Assembly (NCBI GenBank): GCA_022072055.1
Contig: JAJVIK010000006.1
Coordinates: forward strand, 186,001 to 250,000
Length of the DNA: 64,000 bases
Direction: 5' to 3'
Source: a bacterium
GTDB lineage: Bacteria; Hinthialibacterota; Hinthialibacteria; OLB16
In this document: positions 56,837 through 64,000 of the stretch, piece after piece
How positions within the stretch are numbered: position 1 is the first letter of the stretch
Layout: every line of letters starts with the position of its first letter
Notes under the pieces: model-generated
Told to the model about the DNA's origin: nothing
What the model saw: the letters and a program-made list of their open reading frames with translations, nothing else
The model's database searches: none
Position numbers and translations under genes: made by a program

Positions 56837-57775
56837 TTGCAGAACAACATCGCGGTTTACATCGTTCGTCGGCTGCTCGCGGCGATTCCGATTCTGATCG
56901 GGGTGACCCTTCTCACCTACACCCTGGTGGAGGGAACCACCGACCCGGAACGATTGCTTCAGGGGCACCGTCAGGACCAAGCCTCCCTGGAGGCGATTCG
57001 GGAGAAGTACGGTTTCAACGACCCCCACTGGAAGCGCTACCTGTCGTTTGTCACGGGCGCGCTGCGCGGGGACCTCGGCCGGTCGCTGGCTTTCAACTTC
57101 GAGGTGGGGGAGGAGATCGCGCGGCGGTTCCCCGCCACGGCGCTGCTCGCGCTCACTTCGCTTGCGATTGCGATCCTGGTGGGGGTCGGCCTGGGGGTGC
57201 TCTCCGCATTGTATCACTCCCGCTGGCAAGATGGTTTCATCTCGCTCTTCGCGTTGGTGGGGATCAGTTTCCCGATCTTCGCGCTCGCGGTTTTCCTGCA
57301 GTTGCTGTTTTCGGTTTCCCTCGGCTGGTTGCCGGTCACCGGCTATGTGGATCGGTCCTGGAGCACTCTGATCCTCCCTTCGGCGGCGCTGGCGACACGC
57401 CCGATGGCGGTGATCGCGCGCCTGATGCGCAGTTCGATGATTGAGACCCTGCGCAGCCCCTACATCACCACCGCGCGGGCGAAAGGCTTGGGGCGCGCGG
57501 CGGTGTTGGCCAAGCACGCCTTCAAGAACGCCCTCAATCCCGTGCTCACCGCGATCAGCGGCTCGCTCGCGGAACTCCTCGCGGGGGCCTTCTTCATCGA
57601 GCTGATCTTCAATTGGCCGGGGATCGGAAAGCTCGGGTTTGACGCGGTCACCCGTTCGGACCCCTTTCTCCTCGAAGGGACCGTGCTGGTCTCCGCCGTG
57701 ATCTTCATCCTGGTGAACTTGGTCACCGACATCCTGTATTGCCTGGTGGACCCCAGGGTGCGATTGAACCGCTGA
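56837..57775 (+). CDS. DppB/OppB-type ABC transporter permease
   Basis: The 312-residue protein has about six membrane segments, starting with VYIVRRLLAAIPILIGVTLL, the typical DppB opening. The cytoplasmic coupling loop TARAKGLGRAAVLAKHAFKN and the following LNPVLTAISGSLAELL match the peptide/nickel/oligopeptide family. It forms one half of the inner-membrane pore of a binding-protein-dependent importer. The TTG start has AAGGA about 12 bases upstream. Unusually, no DppC permease, ATPase or binding protein follows; the next gene is on the opposite strand. Partners must be encoded elsewhere, or the locus is a remnant. Confidence 0.88.
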   Translation: MQNNIAVYIVRRLLAAIPILIGVTLLTYTLVEGTTDPERLLQGHRQDQASLEAIREKYGFNDPHWKRYLSFVTGALRGDLGRSLAFNFEVGEEIARRFPATALLALTSLAIAILVGVGLGVLSALYHSRWQDGFISLFALVGISFPIFALAVFLQLLFSVSLGWLPVTGYVDRSWSTLILPSAALATRPMAVIARLMRSSMIETLRSPYITTARAKGLGRAAVLAKHAFKNALNPVLTAISGSLAELLAGAFFIELIFNWPGIGKLGFDAVTRSDPFLLEGTVLVSAVIFILVNLVTDILYCLVDPRVRLNR

Positions 57776-57790
57776 GGGGAGCGAAGGGCT

Positions 57791-59911
57791 TCAATTCACT
57801 GGGGGTTCCGGACCCTCCACAGCCCCGTTCCCGCGCGCGAACTGGGCGTCATACAGGCCGGTGTACACCCCTCCGCGAGCGTAAAGCTCGGCGTGCGGAC
57901 CGGACTCGACAATCCGCCCCTCCTCCAGGACCAGGATTCGGTCGGCGTTCAGGATGGTCGAGAGACGGTGCGCGATGGCGAAGGTGGTGCGATGCTCCAT
58001 CAGGCTGTCGAGGGCCCGTTGGACCAGTTGCTCCGAGGCGGTGTCGAGCGAGGCGGTGGCCTCATCGAGGATCAGAATCGGGGGGTTCTTAAGGATCGCG
58101 CGCGCGATGGCCACGCGCTGGGCCTGTCCCCCGGAAAGCCGCGTGCCCATCTCCCCGATCACCGTGTCGTACCCGTTCGGCAGCTCCCGAATGAACTCAT
58201 CGGCGTAAGCCGCCTCCGCCGCGTGACAAATCTCCTCGAGCGGGATGTCCGGGCGCCCGTAGGCGATGTTCCGCGCCACCGTGTCGTTGAAGAGGACCGT
58301 GCGCTGGGTGACAATTCCGATCTGTTCCAGCAGCGAGTCGAGCCGGACCTTGCGCACATCCAGGTCATCGAATCTCACCGCCCCCTCGGTGACATCATGG
58401 AAACGCGCGATCAGATTGACCAGCGTGGTCTTGCCCGCGCCGGTCTTGCCGACAATCGCGATCTTTTCCCCACGCTTCACGGTCACATTCAGGTCTTTCA
58501 GGACCGGCTCCCCGCCGTAGGCGAAGTTCACATTCTCGAAGCGAATCTCCCGCCAATCCTTCGGAACCGGGACCGCGTCCGGGGCATCCACAATCTCCGG
58601 CTCCCGATCCATGACCGTGAAAATCCGCTTGCCCGCCTCGGCCATCTCACCCAGCTGGAATTTCGCCTTCCAAAAGCGGTCAAGCGGCTTGATGGTCATG
58701 GTGAATGCGGCGGCGATGGTGGCCAGGTTGCCGAGCTCCACCGATCCCGCGGCGGCTTCTTGGGACATCATCGCGATGATAATCACCCCGGCCACGCCGA
58801 AGGCCGCCGCCATTTCGGTGGCGGGACTGGAAAAGGCGCGGGCCTTGCGAATCTTCATCTCGCGCCGCAGAAGGGTCCGGGTTTCGTCTTGGTATCGGCG
58901 CTGCTCATAGTCCTCCATGTTGAAGGCTTTCACCACTTCCACTCCGGTGAGGGTTTCCACGAGGACCGAGCTGATATCCGCGCGCTTCTCCTGCGCGCGC
59001 CGTGAGGCCTTCCGAATTCTGCGGCTCATCGCGCCCATCGGGAGCGCGAGCGCGGGAACCAGCAGCAGGATCAGCAGAGCGGTCTTCCAGTCGATCAGGA
59101 AGGAGCCGGCGATGCAGGCGGCCACCTCAAAGGGGGACTGGATCAGGTCCTGGAGCACGCCCACCACCTGGGAACTCAGCACATGCACATCGTTGACCAT
59201 CCGGGACATCAGGTCCCCCGTTCGGGAATGACGGAAGAACGCCACCGGCTGCCGAAGAATCTTGGAGTAGAGGTCGTTCTGAATGTCCCGCACCACATTG
59301 AGCGAGACCGAGGCCAAAACCACAGAGCGGATGACTCCAAGGACCCCCTTGATGAAGAACAGGATCGGAACCAGCACGGCATACAGCCAGATCGGCGCGG
59401 GTTTCTCCTTGGATTCAACCAGACTCACATGGTGGACTCGGCCCAGCTCCTTCGGAATAGCCTGGTCCACGGTGACCTTGGAGGGCCTGCCGAGCAGGCC
59501 CTTGCCGGGCAGGGTCACAAGGACCGTGGTCGGCGGAAGCAGCGAGGCGTTCGCCACCAAGGTGACTTTCGAGCCGCCCCCGCCTCCGCTCACCAAGATG
59601 GAGCGTAGCAACTGGTTTCGCAGCACCCACTCCGGATAGCGCGAACCTCTCGTGGGAAGGGCCTCATCGAGGGGTTTCGCCGTCCCATCCTCAAGATGAA
59701 GGAGGATGTTCCGCGACGAGACCCGACCCGTCTCTGCCACCAGATGGTTGTCGGCGAAGGGCTTGATCAGGGAAATGGGCAGGAACGCGAAGATCGCGAA
59801 CAGAATCGAGGTGACAAAGACAATCACAATCCGCCCCAGGTAGGTCGAGGCGTACCGCGCAAGGCGGCGAACAGTTGGAAGCGCGCTTGCCGGGCGTGGG
59901 TCAGAGGGCAC
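57791..59911 (-). CDS. MsbA-like ABC exporter with extra periplasmic insertion
   Basis: This 706-residue protein fuses a six-helix exporter domain to an ATPase. VGKTGAGKTTLVN (about 485-497) is Walker A, RLSGGQAQRVAIARAI the signature motif (about 590) and ILILDEATASLD Walker B (about 615). The layout fits MsbA-type lipid or drug flippases. Residues about 45-165, between the first and second membrane helices, hold an insertion of about 120 residues, including SGGGGGSKVTLV, that is not in ordinary MsbA and should lie outside the membrane. The start is GTG with GGAG about 12 bases upstream. It is last in a minus-strand run after ricT, with a 38-base gap. Confidence 0.85.
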   Translation of the reverse strand: MPSDPRPASALPTVRRLARYASTYLGRIVIVFVTSILFAIFAFLPISLIKPFADNHLVAETGRVSSRNILLHLEDGTAKPLDEALPTRGSRYPEWVLRNQLLRSILVSGGGGGSKVTLVANASLLPPTTVLVTLPGKGLLGRPSKVTVDQAIPKELGRVHHVSLVESKEKPAPIWLYAVLVPILFFIKGVLGVIRSVVLASVSLNVVRDIQNDLYSKILRQPVAFFRHSRTGDLMSRMVNDVHVLSSQVVGVLQDLIQSPFEVAACIAGSFLIDWKTALLILLLVPALALPMGAMSRRIRKASRRAQEKRADISSVLVETLTGVEVVKAFNMEDYEQRRYQDETRTLLRREMKIRKARAFSSPATEMAAAFGVAGVIIIAMMSQEAAAGSVELGNLATIAAAFTMTIKPLDRFWKAKFQLGEMAEAGKRIFTVMDREPEIVDAPDAVPVPKDWREIRFENVNFAYGGEPVLKDLNVTVKRGEKIAIVGKTGAGKTTLVNLIARFHDVTEGAVRFDDLDVRKVRLDSLLEQIGIVTQRTVLFNDTVARNIAYGRPDIPLEEICHAAEAAYADEFIRELPNGYDTVIGEMGTRLSGGQAQRVAIARAILKNPPILILDEATASLDTASEQLVQRALDSLMEHRTTFAIAHRLSTILNADRILVLEEGRIVESGPHAELYARGGVYTGLYDAQFARGNGAVEGPEPPVN

Positions 59912-59949
59912 CGCGGGGGGATCTCCGAGGCAAAGGGGACATGGGAATG

Positions 59950-60984
59950 TCAGTTGGTTGGGGCGGAGGGATTTTCATCGCGCCGCTCATTCGAGCCGCG
60001 ACGGCGCCGCCGCCGTCGCTTCGAGGAGCTTTCGGAGGATTCCCCTCCGCCTGCTCCATTACGGTCCACCGGATCCTCCATCCCCGCGAGCGCCGCCTCG
60101 ACATTGGTCTCGGCGAGCACGGGTGGCGCGGGCCTCGCGACGTTCGCCAGGGAGAACCTCGGCGCGTTGCGCCAGTCGGGATTCTCCTCGCGGAAGCGCT
60201 CCAAGGGGATCTCCAGGATCTGATTCTCGTGTTGGAGACCGATCGTTTCCTTGATGATGTTGCAGCTCACCACCTTGTGCGAACGCCCATCGTGGAAACC
60301 CGCCGCGCCGAGTCGAGGGTAGTGCTTGGCGGCGTCCACATAGGTCTGGTGTTCATACTTGAGACAACACAAGAGACGCCCGCAACAGCCGCTGATCTTG
60401 GTGGGATTGAGGGCAAGGTGCTGGTCCTTGGCCATCTTGATGGTGATCGGCTCAAAGCCCTGCAGGAAGCGGCTGCAGCACAACTCCTGTCCGCAGAGCC
60501 CATAGCCTCCGACCAGCCCAGCCGCGTCCCGGACCCCGATCTGACGCAGCTCAATCCGGGCGTGGAAGATGTGCGCCAGATCCTTGACCAGCTCGCGGAA
60601 ATCCACACGGTTCTCAGAGCTGAAATAAAACTTCATCTTGTTGGAGCGATGGAAATAGAAGGCGGAAACCAGCTTGATGTCGAGGTTCCGCTCGCGGACC
60701 TTTTCGTAAGCGAGTTTGATCGCGGTCGGCTCCCGCTCCAAGCGGAGCTGCACCGCCTTTTTGACCTCTTCCGGATCAGCCTTTCCCAGAATCGAGGGAA
60801 GCTCTATCTCCTCCCACTCCTCCGGAAGCGGAACCGGGCGTGAGGCGACCACCCCAAGGTCCTCATCCTCATCCACCTGGACCGCGACCCAGTCCCCCAG
60901 ACTCGCCTCGAACTCGCCGGAAAGCAGATAGCGTTTGGGCTTGCGGCCCTCGCGGAGCCGAATATTCACTAAGCAATCTTCCAT
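59950..60984 (-). CDS. ricT: PSP1-domain protein, RicT (YaaT) family
   Basis: The 344-residue protein has the PSP1 region at about 80-200. The cysteine clusters CGQELCCSRFL and SGCCGRLLCCLKYEHQTY are the family signature; the Bacillus RicT complex carries [4Fe-4S] clusters on such residues. RicT there works with RicA and RicF in RNase Y-dependent mRNA processing. Those partners are not visible here. The C-terminus has an Arg run (SKRRRRRRRGSNERR) that could bind RNA. ATG 60984 lies 12 bases after the UDP-xylose synthase stop, on the same strand. The family call is firm; the pathway in this organism is inferred. Confidence 0.85.
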   Translation of the reverse strand: MEDCLVNIRLREGRKPKRYLLSGEFEASLGDWVAVQVDEDEDLGVVASRPVPLPEEWEEIELPSILGKADPEEVKKAVQLRLEREPTAIKLAYEKVRERNLDIKLVSAFYFHRSNKMKFYFSSENRVDFRELVKDLAHIFHARIELRQIGVRDAAGLVGGYGLCGQELCCSRFLQGFEPITIKMAKDQHLALNPTKISGCCGRLLCCLKYEHQTYVDAAKHYPRLGAAGFHDGRSHKVVSCNIIKETIGLQHENQILEIPLERFREENPDWRNAPRFSLANVARPAPPVLAETNVEAALAGMEDPVDRNGAGGGESSESSSKRRRRRRRGSNERRDENPSAPTN

Positions 60985-60996
60985 AACTCTTTCAGA

Positions 60997-61932
60997 TTAA
61001 ACCACTTTTGAAAACCAATCCAGGGTCCGCGACAAGCCCTCCCGAAGAGGAACCTTGGGCTCCCAACCGAGCAGCGCGCGCGCGCGGCGAATATCCGGCT
61101 GGCGTTGCTTGGGATCATCCACCGGCAGGTCCGAATGTTCGATCCGGAGTGGGATGCCCGCGAGTTCCGAGACAATCTGGGCGAGCTCGAGAATCGTGAA
61201 CTCATCCGGGTTCCCGATGTTGACCGGCCCGACATGGTCGCTCGCCGCGAGACGCAGAATCCCATCGATCAGGTCCGAGACATAGCAGAAGGATCGCGTC
61301 TGACGACCATCCCCGAACACAGTCAGCGGCTCCCCCTTGAGGGCTTGGGAGATGAACGCCGGAACAACCCGTCCGTCGTGCAGTCGCATCCGCGGCCCAT
61401 AGGTGTTGAAAATCCGAACGATTCTGGTTTCGACCCCGTGCGTTCGATGGTAAGCCATCGCCATCGCCTCGGCGAAGCGCTTGGCCTCGTCATAGACCCC
61501 GCGTGGTCCGACCGGGTTCACATGGCCCCAATAATCCTCAGGCTGCGGATGGATGAGGGGATCCCCATACACCTCGGAGGTTGAGGCCAGCACAAAGCGC
61601 GCGCCCTTGGCCTTGGCGACCCCGAGGGCGTTGTGGGTTCCGAGGGAGCCCACTTTAAGGGTTTGGATCGGATAACGAAGGTAGTCAATTGGGCTGGCGG
61701 GCGAGGCGAAATGGAACACGATGTCCACCTGCCCATCGATGGCGAGAAAGGTGGTCACATCCTGCTTGATGATGGTGAGTCTCTCTTGAGGAAGCTGCGC
61801 GAGGTTGTCCGGATTGCCGGTGATGAAGTTGTCGAGCACGATCACTTCATCGCCGCGAGCGAGCAGGGTTTCGGTCAGGTGGGAGCCCAGAAACCCCGCG
61901 CCCCCGGTAATCACAACACGTTGATTGGACAT
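60997..61932 (-). CDS. UDP-glucuronate decarboxylase (UDP-xylose synthase)
   Basis: The 311-residue protein is an extended short-chain dehydrogenase. [14 protein letters not shown] is the NAD-binding G-x-x-G-x-x-G, [12 protein letters not shown] and YDEAKRFAE (catalytic Y-x3-K) match UXS rather than other sugar epimerases, and [33 protein letters not shown] are typical UXS blocks. It oxidises and decarboxylates UDP-glucuronate to UDP-xylose, a precursor of surface polysaccharide. The histidine kinase upstream and ricT downstream are on the same strand, so it may be in a mixed operon. Confidence 0.92.
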   Translation of the reverse strand: MSNQRVVITGGAGFLGSHLTETLLARGDEVIVLDNFITGNPDNLAQLPQERLTIIKQDVTTFLAIDGQVDIVFHFASPASPIDYLRYPIQTLKVGSLGTHNALGVAKAKGARFVLASTSEVYGDPLIHPQPEDYWGHVNPVGPRGVYDEAKRFAEAMAMAYHRTHGVETRIVRIFNTYGPRMRLHDGRVVPAFISQALKGEPLTVFGDGRQTRSFCYVSDLIDGILRLAASDHVGPVNIGNPDEFTILELAQIVSELAGIPLRIEHSDLPVDDPKQRQPDIRRARALLGWEPKVPLREGLSRTLDWFSKVV

Positions 61933-62055
61933 GGACGGATTACTTCTCCCTTATCGCCGAATCCGAGGAAAAAAGCACAAGAACCGTTGAGAAACCACGC
62001 AGCCGAACCTCCCGCAAGGTATGGGAGGGGGGAACTCAAGTCAAGCGAATCCGAC

Positions 62056-63237
62056 TCACGCGCTCGCTTCCACGGGCGCCTCCGGGAGGATGATGTACAC
62101 CGTGGTCCCCTTCCCCGGACCCGCGCTGCGCAGCTCCATTTCTCCCTTCATCCGCTCGACCATCGTGCGCGAAACCGAAAGCCCCAGACCGGTTCCGCCG
62201 TGACGGCGCACCGTGGAGGAGTCCCCCTGCCGGAACGGCTCAAAGGCCAGGTGGAGACGGTCCGCGGGGATGCCGATTCCCGTGTCGGTCACCTCGATGG
62301 TGATGAAACCGGACCGCCTGGGCGCGGGATAGGCGTCCATGCGGATTGTCCCCTCGTCGCTGAACTTGATCGAGTTGTCCAGAACATTGGCGAGCACCTG
62401 CTTGAGCTCCCGGTAGTCCGCGAGGACCTCCAAGGAAAGGTCACGCATGTCCAGTTGAAGGTCCAGCTTCCTCTGACGCGCCAGCGGATGGGTAACGGCA
62501 TGGACCTCCGCGAGGAGCTCCGCCAAGGCGATCGGGTGAATGTCGAGCTGGATGCGGCCCGCCTGAATCGCCGCCGCCTGTAGTATGTTGTTCACCAGGT
62601 CCAGGAGTTGGGTGGCGCTCTGACGGATGTTGGCGATGAACTCCTTCTCTTCCTCCCGCGAGGTGGCGAGATCGTTCTCCAGCATCTCCACAAACCCCAG
62701 GATGCTGGTGAGCGGAGTGCGCAACTCGTGCGAGGTGTTTGAGAGGAAATCGGTCTTGACCCGATTGGCCTCCTCCAAGGCCGCGTTGACAATCTCAAAG
62801 TCCCGGTTCAGGCGCTCCAGTTCATTCAGCCTCCGAACCCGTTCGGTGACATCCTCGATGACCACATACACCGAGGCCACATCCCCCTCCAGGTTGAAGA
62901 GCGGTTTCACCTGGGTCTCAAGGATCATCTCCATCGGCTCGCTTCGCGCCGGGGAAGTGACAAAATTCAGGAACTGGGAGGCCTCCTCCGACAAGGAGAT
63001 CCCCGCGCGTCCGGTCTCGAAGATCTCGTCGATCGCCTGAGTCAGCTCGGCATCGTAACGGTCGGGGATGGACTGGCTGAGGGGACGCCCCTGGACCTGA
63101 TGGCGCGGGACCCCGGTTACTCGCTCCAGCCAGACATTCCAGTCCATGATGTTGCGGTCGCGGTCGACCACAATCACCCCGAAGGGAACATCACGCACAA
63201 TCTGGTGGTTGAAGAGATGTACCTGGTTGATTTCCAT
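62056..63237 (-). CDS. PAS-domain sensor histidine kinase
   Basis: About 393 residues. A PAS domain spans about 10-140 (DVPFGVIVVDRDRNIMDWN), then a coiled linker (ELERLNRDFEIVNAALEEAN). SNTSHELRTPLTSILGFVE is the H-box with the phosphorylated His, followed by VLANVLDNSIKFSD (N-box), DTGIGIP and GGTGLGLSVS (G-boxes). No membrane segment is seen, so it senses a cytoplasmic signal, perhaps through a cofactor in PAS. No response regulator is adjacent. ATG 63237 is preferred (GGAG about 14 bases upstream); GTG 63267 is an in-frame alternative nearer the mnmA stop. Confidence 0.85.
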   Translation of the reverse strand: MEINQVHLFNHQIVRDVPFGVIVVDRDRNIMDWNVWLERVTGVPRHQVQGRPLSQSIPDRYDAELTQAIDEIFETGRAGISLSEEASQFLNFVTSPARSEPMEMILETQVKPLFNLEGDVASVYVVIEDVTERVRRLNELERLNRDFEIVNAALEEANRVKTDFLSNTSHELRTPLTSILGFVEMLENDLATSREEEKEFIANIRQSATQLLDLVNNILQAAAIQAGRIQLDIHPIALAELLAEVHAVTHPLARQRKLDLQLDMRDLSLEVLADYRELKQVLANVLDNSIKFSDEGTIRMDAYPAPRRSGFITIEVTDTGIGIPADRLHLAFEPFRQGDSSTVRRHGGTGLGLSVSRTMVERMKGEMELRSAGPGKGTTVYIILPEAPVEASA

Positions 63238-63276
63238 GGCGTGTAAGAAGCGGCTCCGATCCTCCACGGCTCGAAA

Positions 63277-64000
63277 CTAGACTAGCACAGGCGCCCCCCG
63301 CTTTTCAGCCACTTTGCGGATGACCGCCCCCGCGATCAGACGATCTCCTTCATAGAGGGCCAGCGCCTGACCCGGTGTCAGCGCCCGCTCCGGACTGAGG
63401 AACCGAACCCTGATGGAATTCACACCGAGTCCTTCCACGCGCGCCGGGACGCCGGGGTGGCGGTATCTCGGATGCGCGGTCAGAATCTCCCCCTCCCGGA
63501 GCGGGCGGAAAGCATTCAATTCGTCCGCCTCCACCTCCTCCGCGAACAGGTCTTCCTCGCCCCCGACCACCACTCGCCCGGTTTCCGGCTCCAGACGAAT
63601 CACATAGAACGGTCCACCCGAAAGGCCGATTCCCTTCCGCTGGCCGATGGTGTACCGCGCGATCCCCTCATGGACACCCAGAAGATTCCCCTCCTCATCC
63701 ACAATCTCTCCCGGCGCCCCAGGCTCAAGCGCGTTGCGGTAGTCCAGGTCGTGCGCGAAGCAGAGCTCCTGGCTCTCCTCCTTCTCCGCGGTAATCAGGC
63801 CGAACTTCGCCGCCAGCTCCCGCACCCGCCCCTTGGTCAGGTCCCCGATGGGAAAGAGCAGCCGAGGGAGAACCTCCGGACGAATCGAGGCGAGGAAATA
63901 GGTCTGATCCTTGTTTCGGTCGAGGCCGCGCGCGAGCAGCGGTTGGCCATCCACCCACTCGATTCGGGCGTAGTGGCCGGTTGCCACGGCCTCGAAACCC
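63277..64000 (-). CDS. mnmA: tRNA-specific 2-thiouridylase (5' end beyond window)
   Basis: The frame is open to base 64000, so the N-terminus is missing; the visible part reads F-E-A-V-A-T-G-H-Y-A-R onwards. ATGHYAR, DQTYFLA, ESQELCFAHD (catalytic Cys) and GIARYTIGQRKGIGLSGG are signature blocks of MnmA. The last region is the beta-barrel (PGQALALYEGDRLIAGAVI). MnmA puts sulfur on uridine 34 of Lys, Glu and Gln tRNAs, using sulfur relayed from a cysteine desulfurase. The stop lies 39 bases before the histidine kinase ATG on the same strand. Confidence 0.93.
   Translation of the reverse strand, partial: GFEAVATGHYARIEWVDGQPLLARGLDRNKDQTYFLASIRPEVLPRLLFPIGDLTKGRVRELAAKFGLITAEKEESQELCFAHDLDYRNALEPGAPGEIVDEEGNLLGVHEGIARYTIGQRKGIGLSGGPFYVIRLEPETGRVVVGGEEDLFAEEVEADELNAFRPLREGEILTAHPRYRHPGVPARVEGLGVNSIRVRFLSPERALTPGQALALYEGDRLIAGAVIRKVAEKRGAPVLV

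Overview
The window is gene-dense, high-GC bacterial chromosome with short intergenic gaps. It mixes housekeeping genes (glnD, dprA, a ThyX-family gene, aroA, a cyclophilin, a ricT-like gene, mnmA, a UDP-glucuronate decarboxylase gene) with many secreted glycan-directed proteins and lipoproteins. ThuA-like proteins, a multihaem cytochrome c, a LamG/sorbosone-dehydrogenase-like protein, sialidase-like BNR proteins, a GH106-like rhamnosidase, FG-GAP proteins and a Gly-rich surface protein suggest a Gram-negative, carbohydrate-degrading bacterium of the Planctomycetes/PVC type or a neighbouring uncultured phylum. The species cannot be fixed from the sequence alone.

Layout. Bases 1-6666 (minus strand) hold a TPR lipoprotein (cut by the window start), a coiled-coil/zinc-ribbon protein, and a 1218-residue DnaE-like protein whose two paired catalytic aspartates appear to be gone. 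A divergent gap with a perfect 16-bp palindrome leads to an HMGL-type aldolase. Two tandem copies of a 143-bp hairpin-rich repeat follow. Next comes a tightly overlapping plus-strand run: esterase, alkaline-phosphatase-superfamily protein, GlnD, DprA. A radical SAM gene, a possible free-standing small RNA with its own terminator, and a STAS gene on the opposite strand come after that.

Bases 17470-23957 (plus) carry an SH3-like protein, a double-length ThyX, a GH106-like glycosidase and a co-translated URO-D-family protein. Bases 24033-28954 (minus) form a three-gene envelope operon; its last gene is Gly-rich and contains a 38-nt homopolymer. Opposite it, on the plus strand, lie a DUF2490-like protein, an unknown secreted protein and a DUF900-type lipoprotein hydrolase. 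Bases 32648-40413 (minus) hold a glycosidase-like protein, aroA, a cyclophilin lipoprotein, a membrane TPR protein, a DUF2889 protein, a small membrane protein and a phosphopantetheinyl transferase.

Bases 40501-47163 (plus) form a compact cluster of a double ThuA lipoprotein, a five-haem cytochrome c and a LamG/propeller protein, which looks like a secreted sugar-oxidation module. It is followed by a single-polypeptide restriction-modification enzyme with locally lower GC, and a secreted sialidase-like protein. Bases 51604-56653 (minus) hold an FG-GAP protein, a second BNR protein and a hydroxypyruvate-isomerase-like protein. An orphan DppB-type permease (plus) comes next. The last run (minus) is an MsbA-like ABC exporter, RicT-like protein, UDP-xylose synthase, PAS histidine kinase and mnmA (cut by the window end).

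The most unusual items are the apparently inactivated DnaE paralogue, the ThuA/cytochrome/LamG cluster, the candidate small RNA, and the homopolymer tract in the Gly-rich surface protein. All functional statements rest on motif recognition by eye, without database searches.
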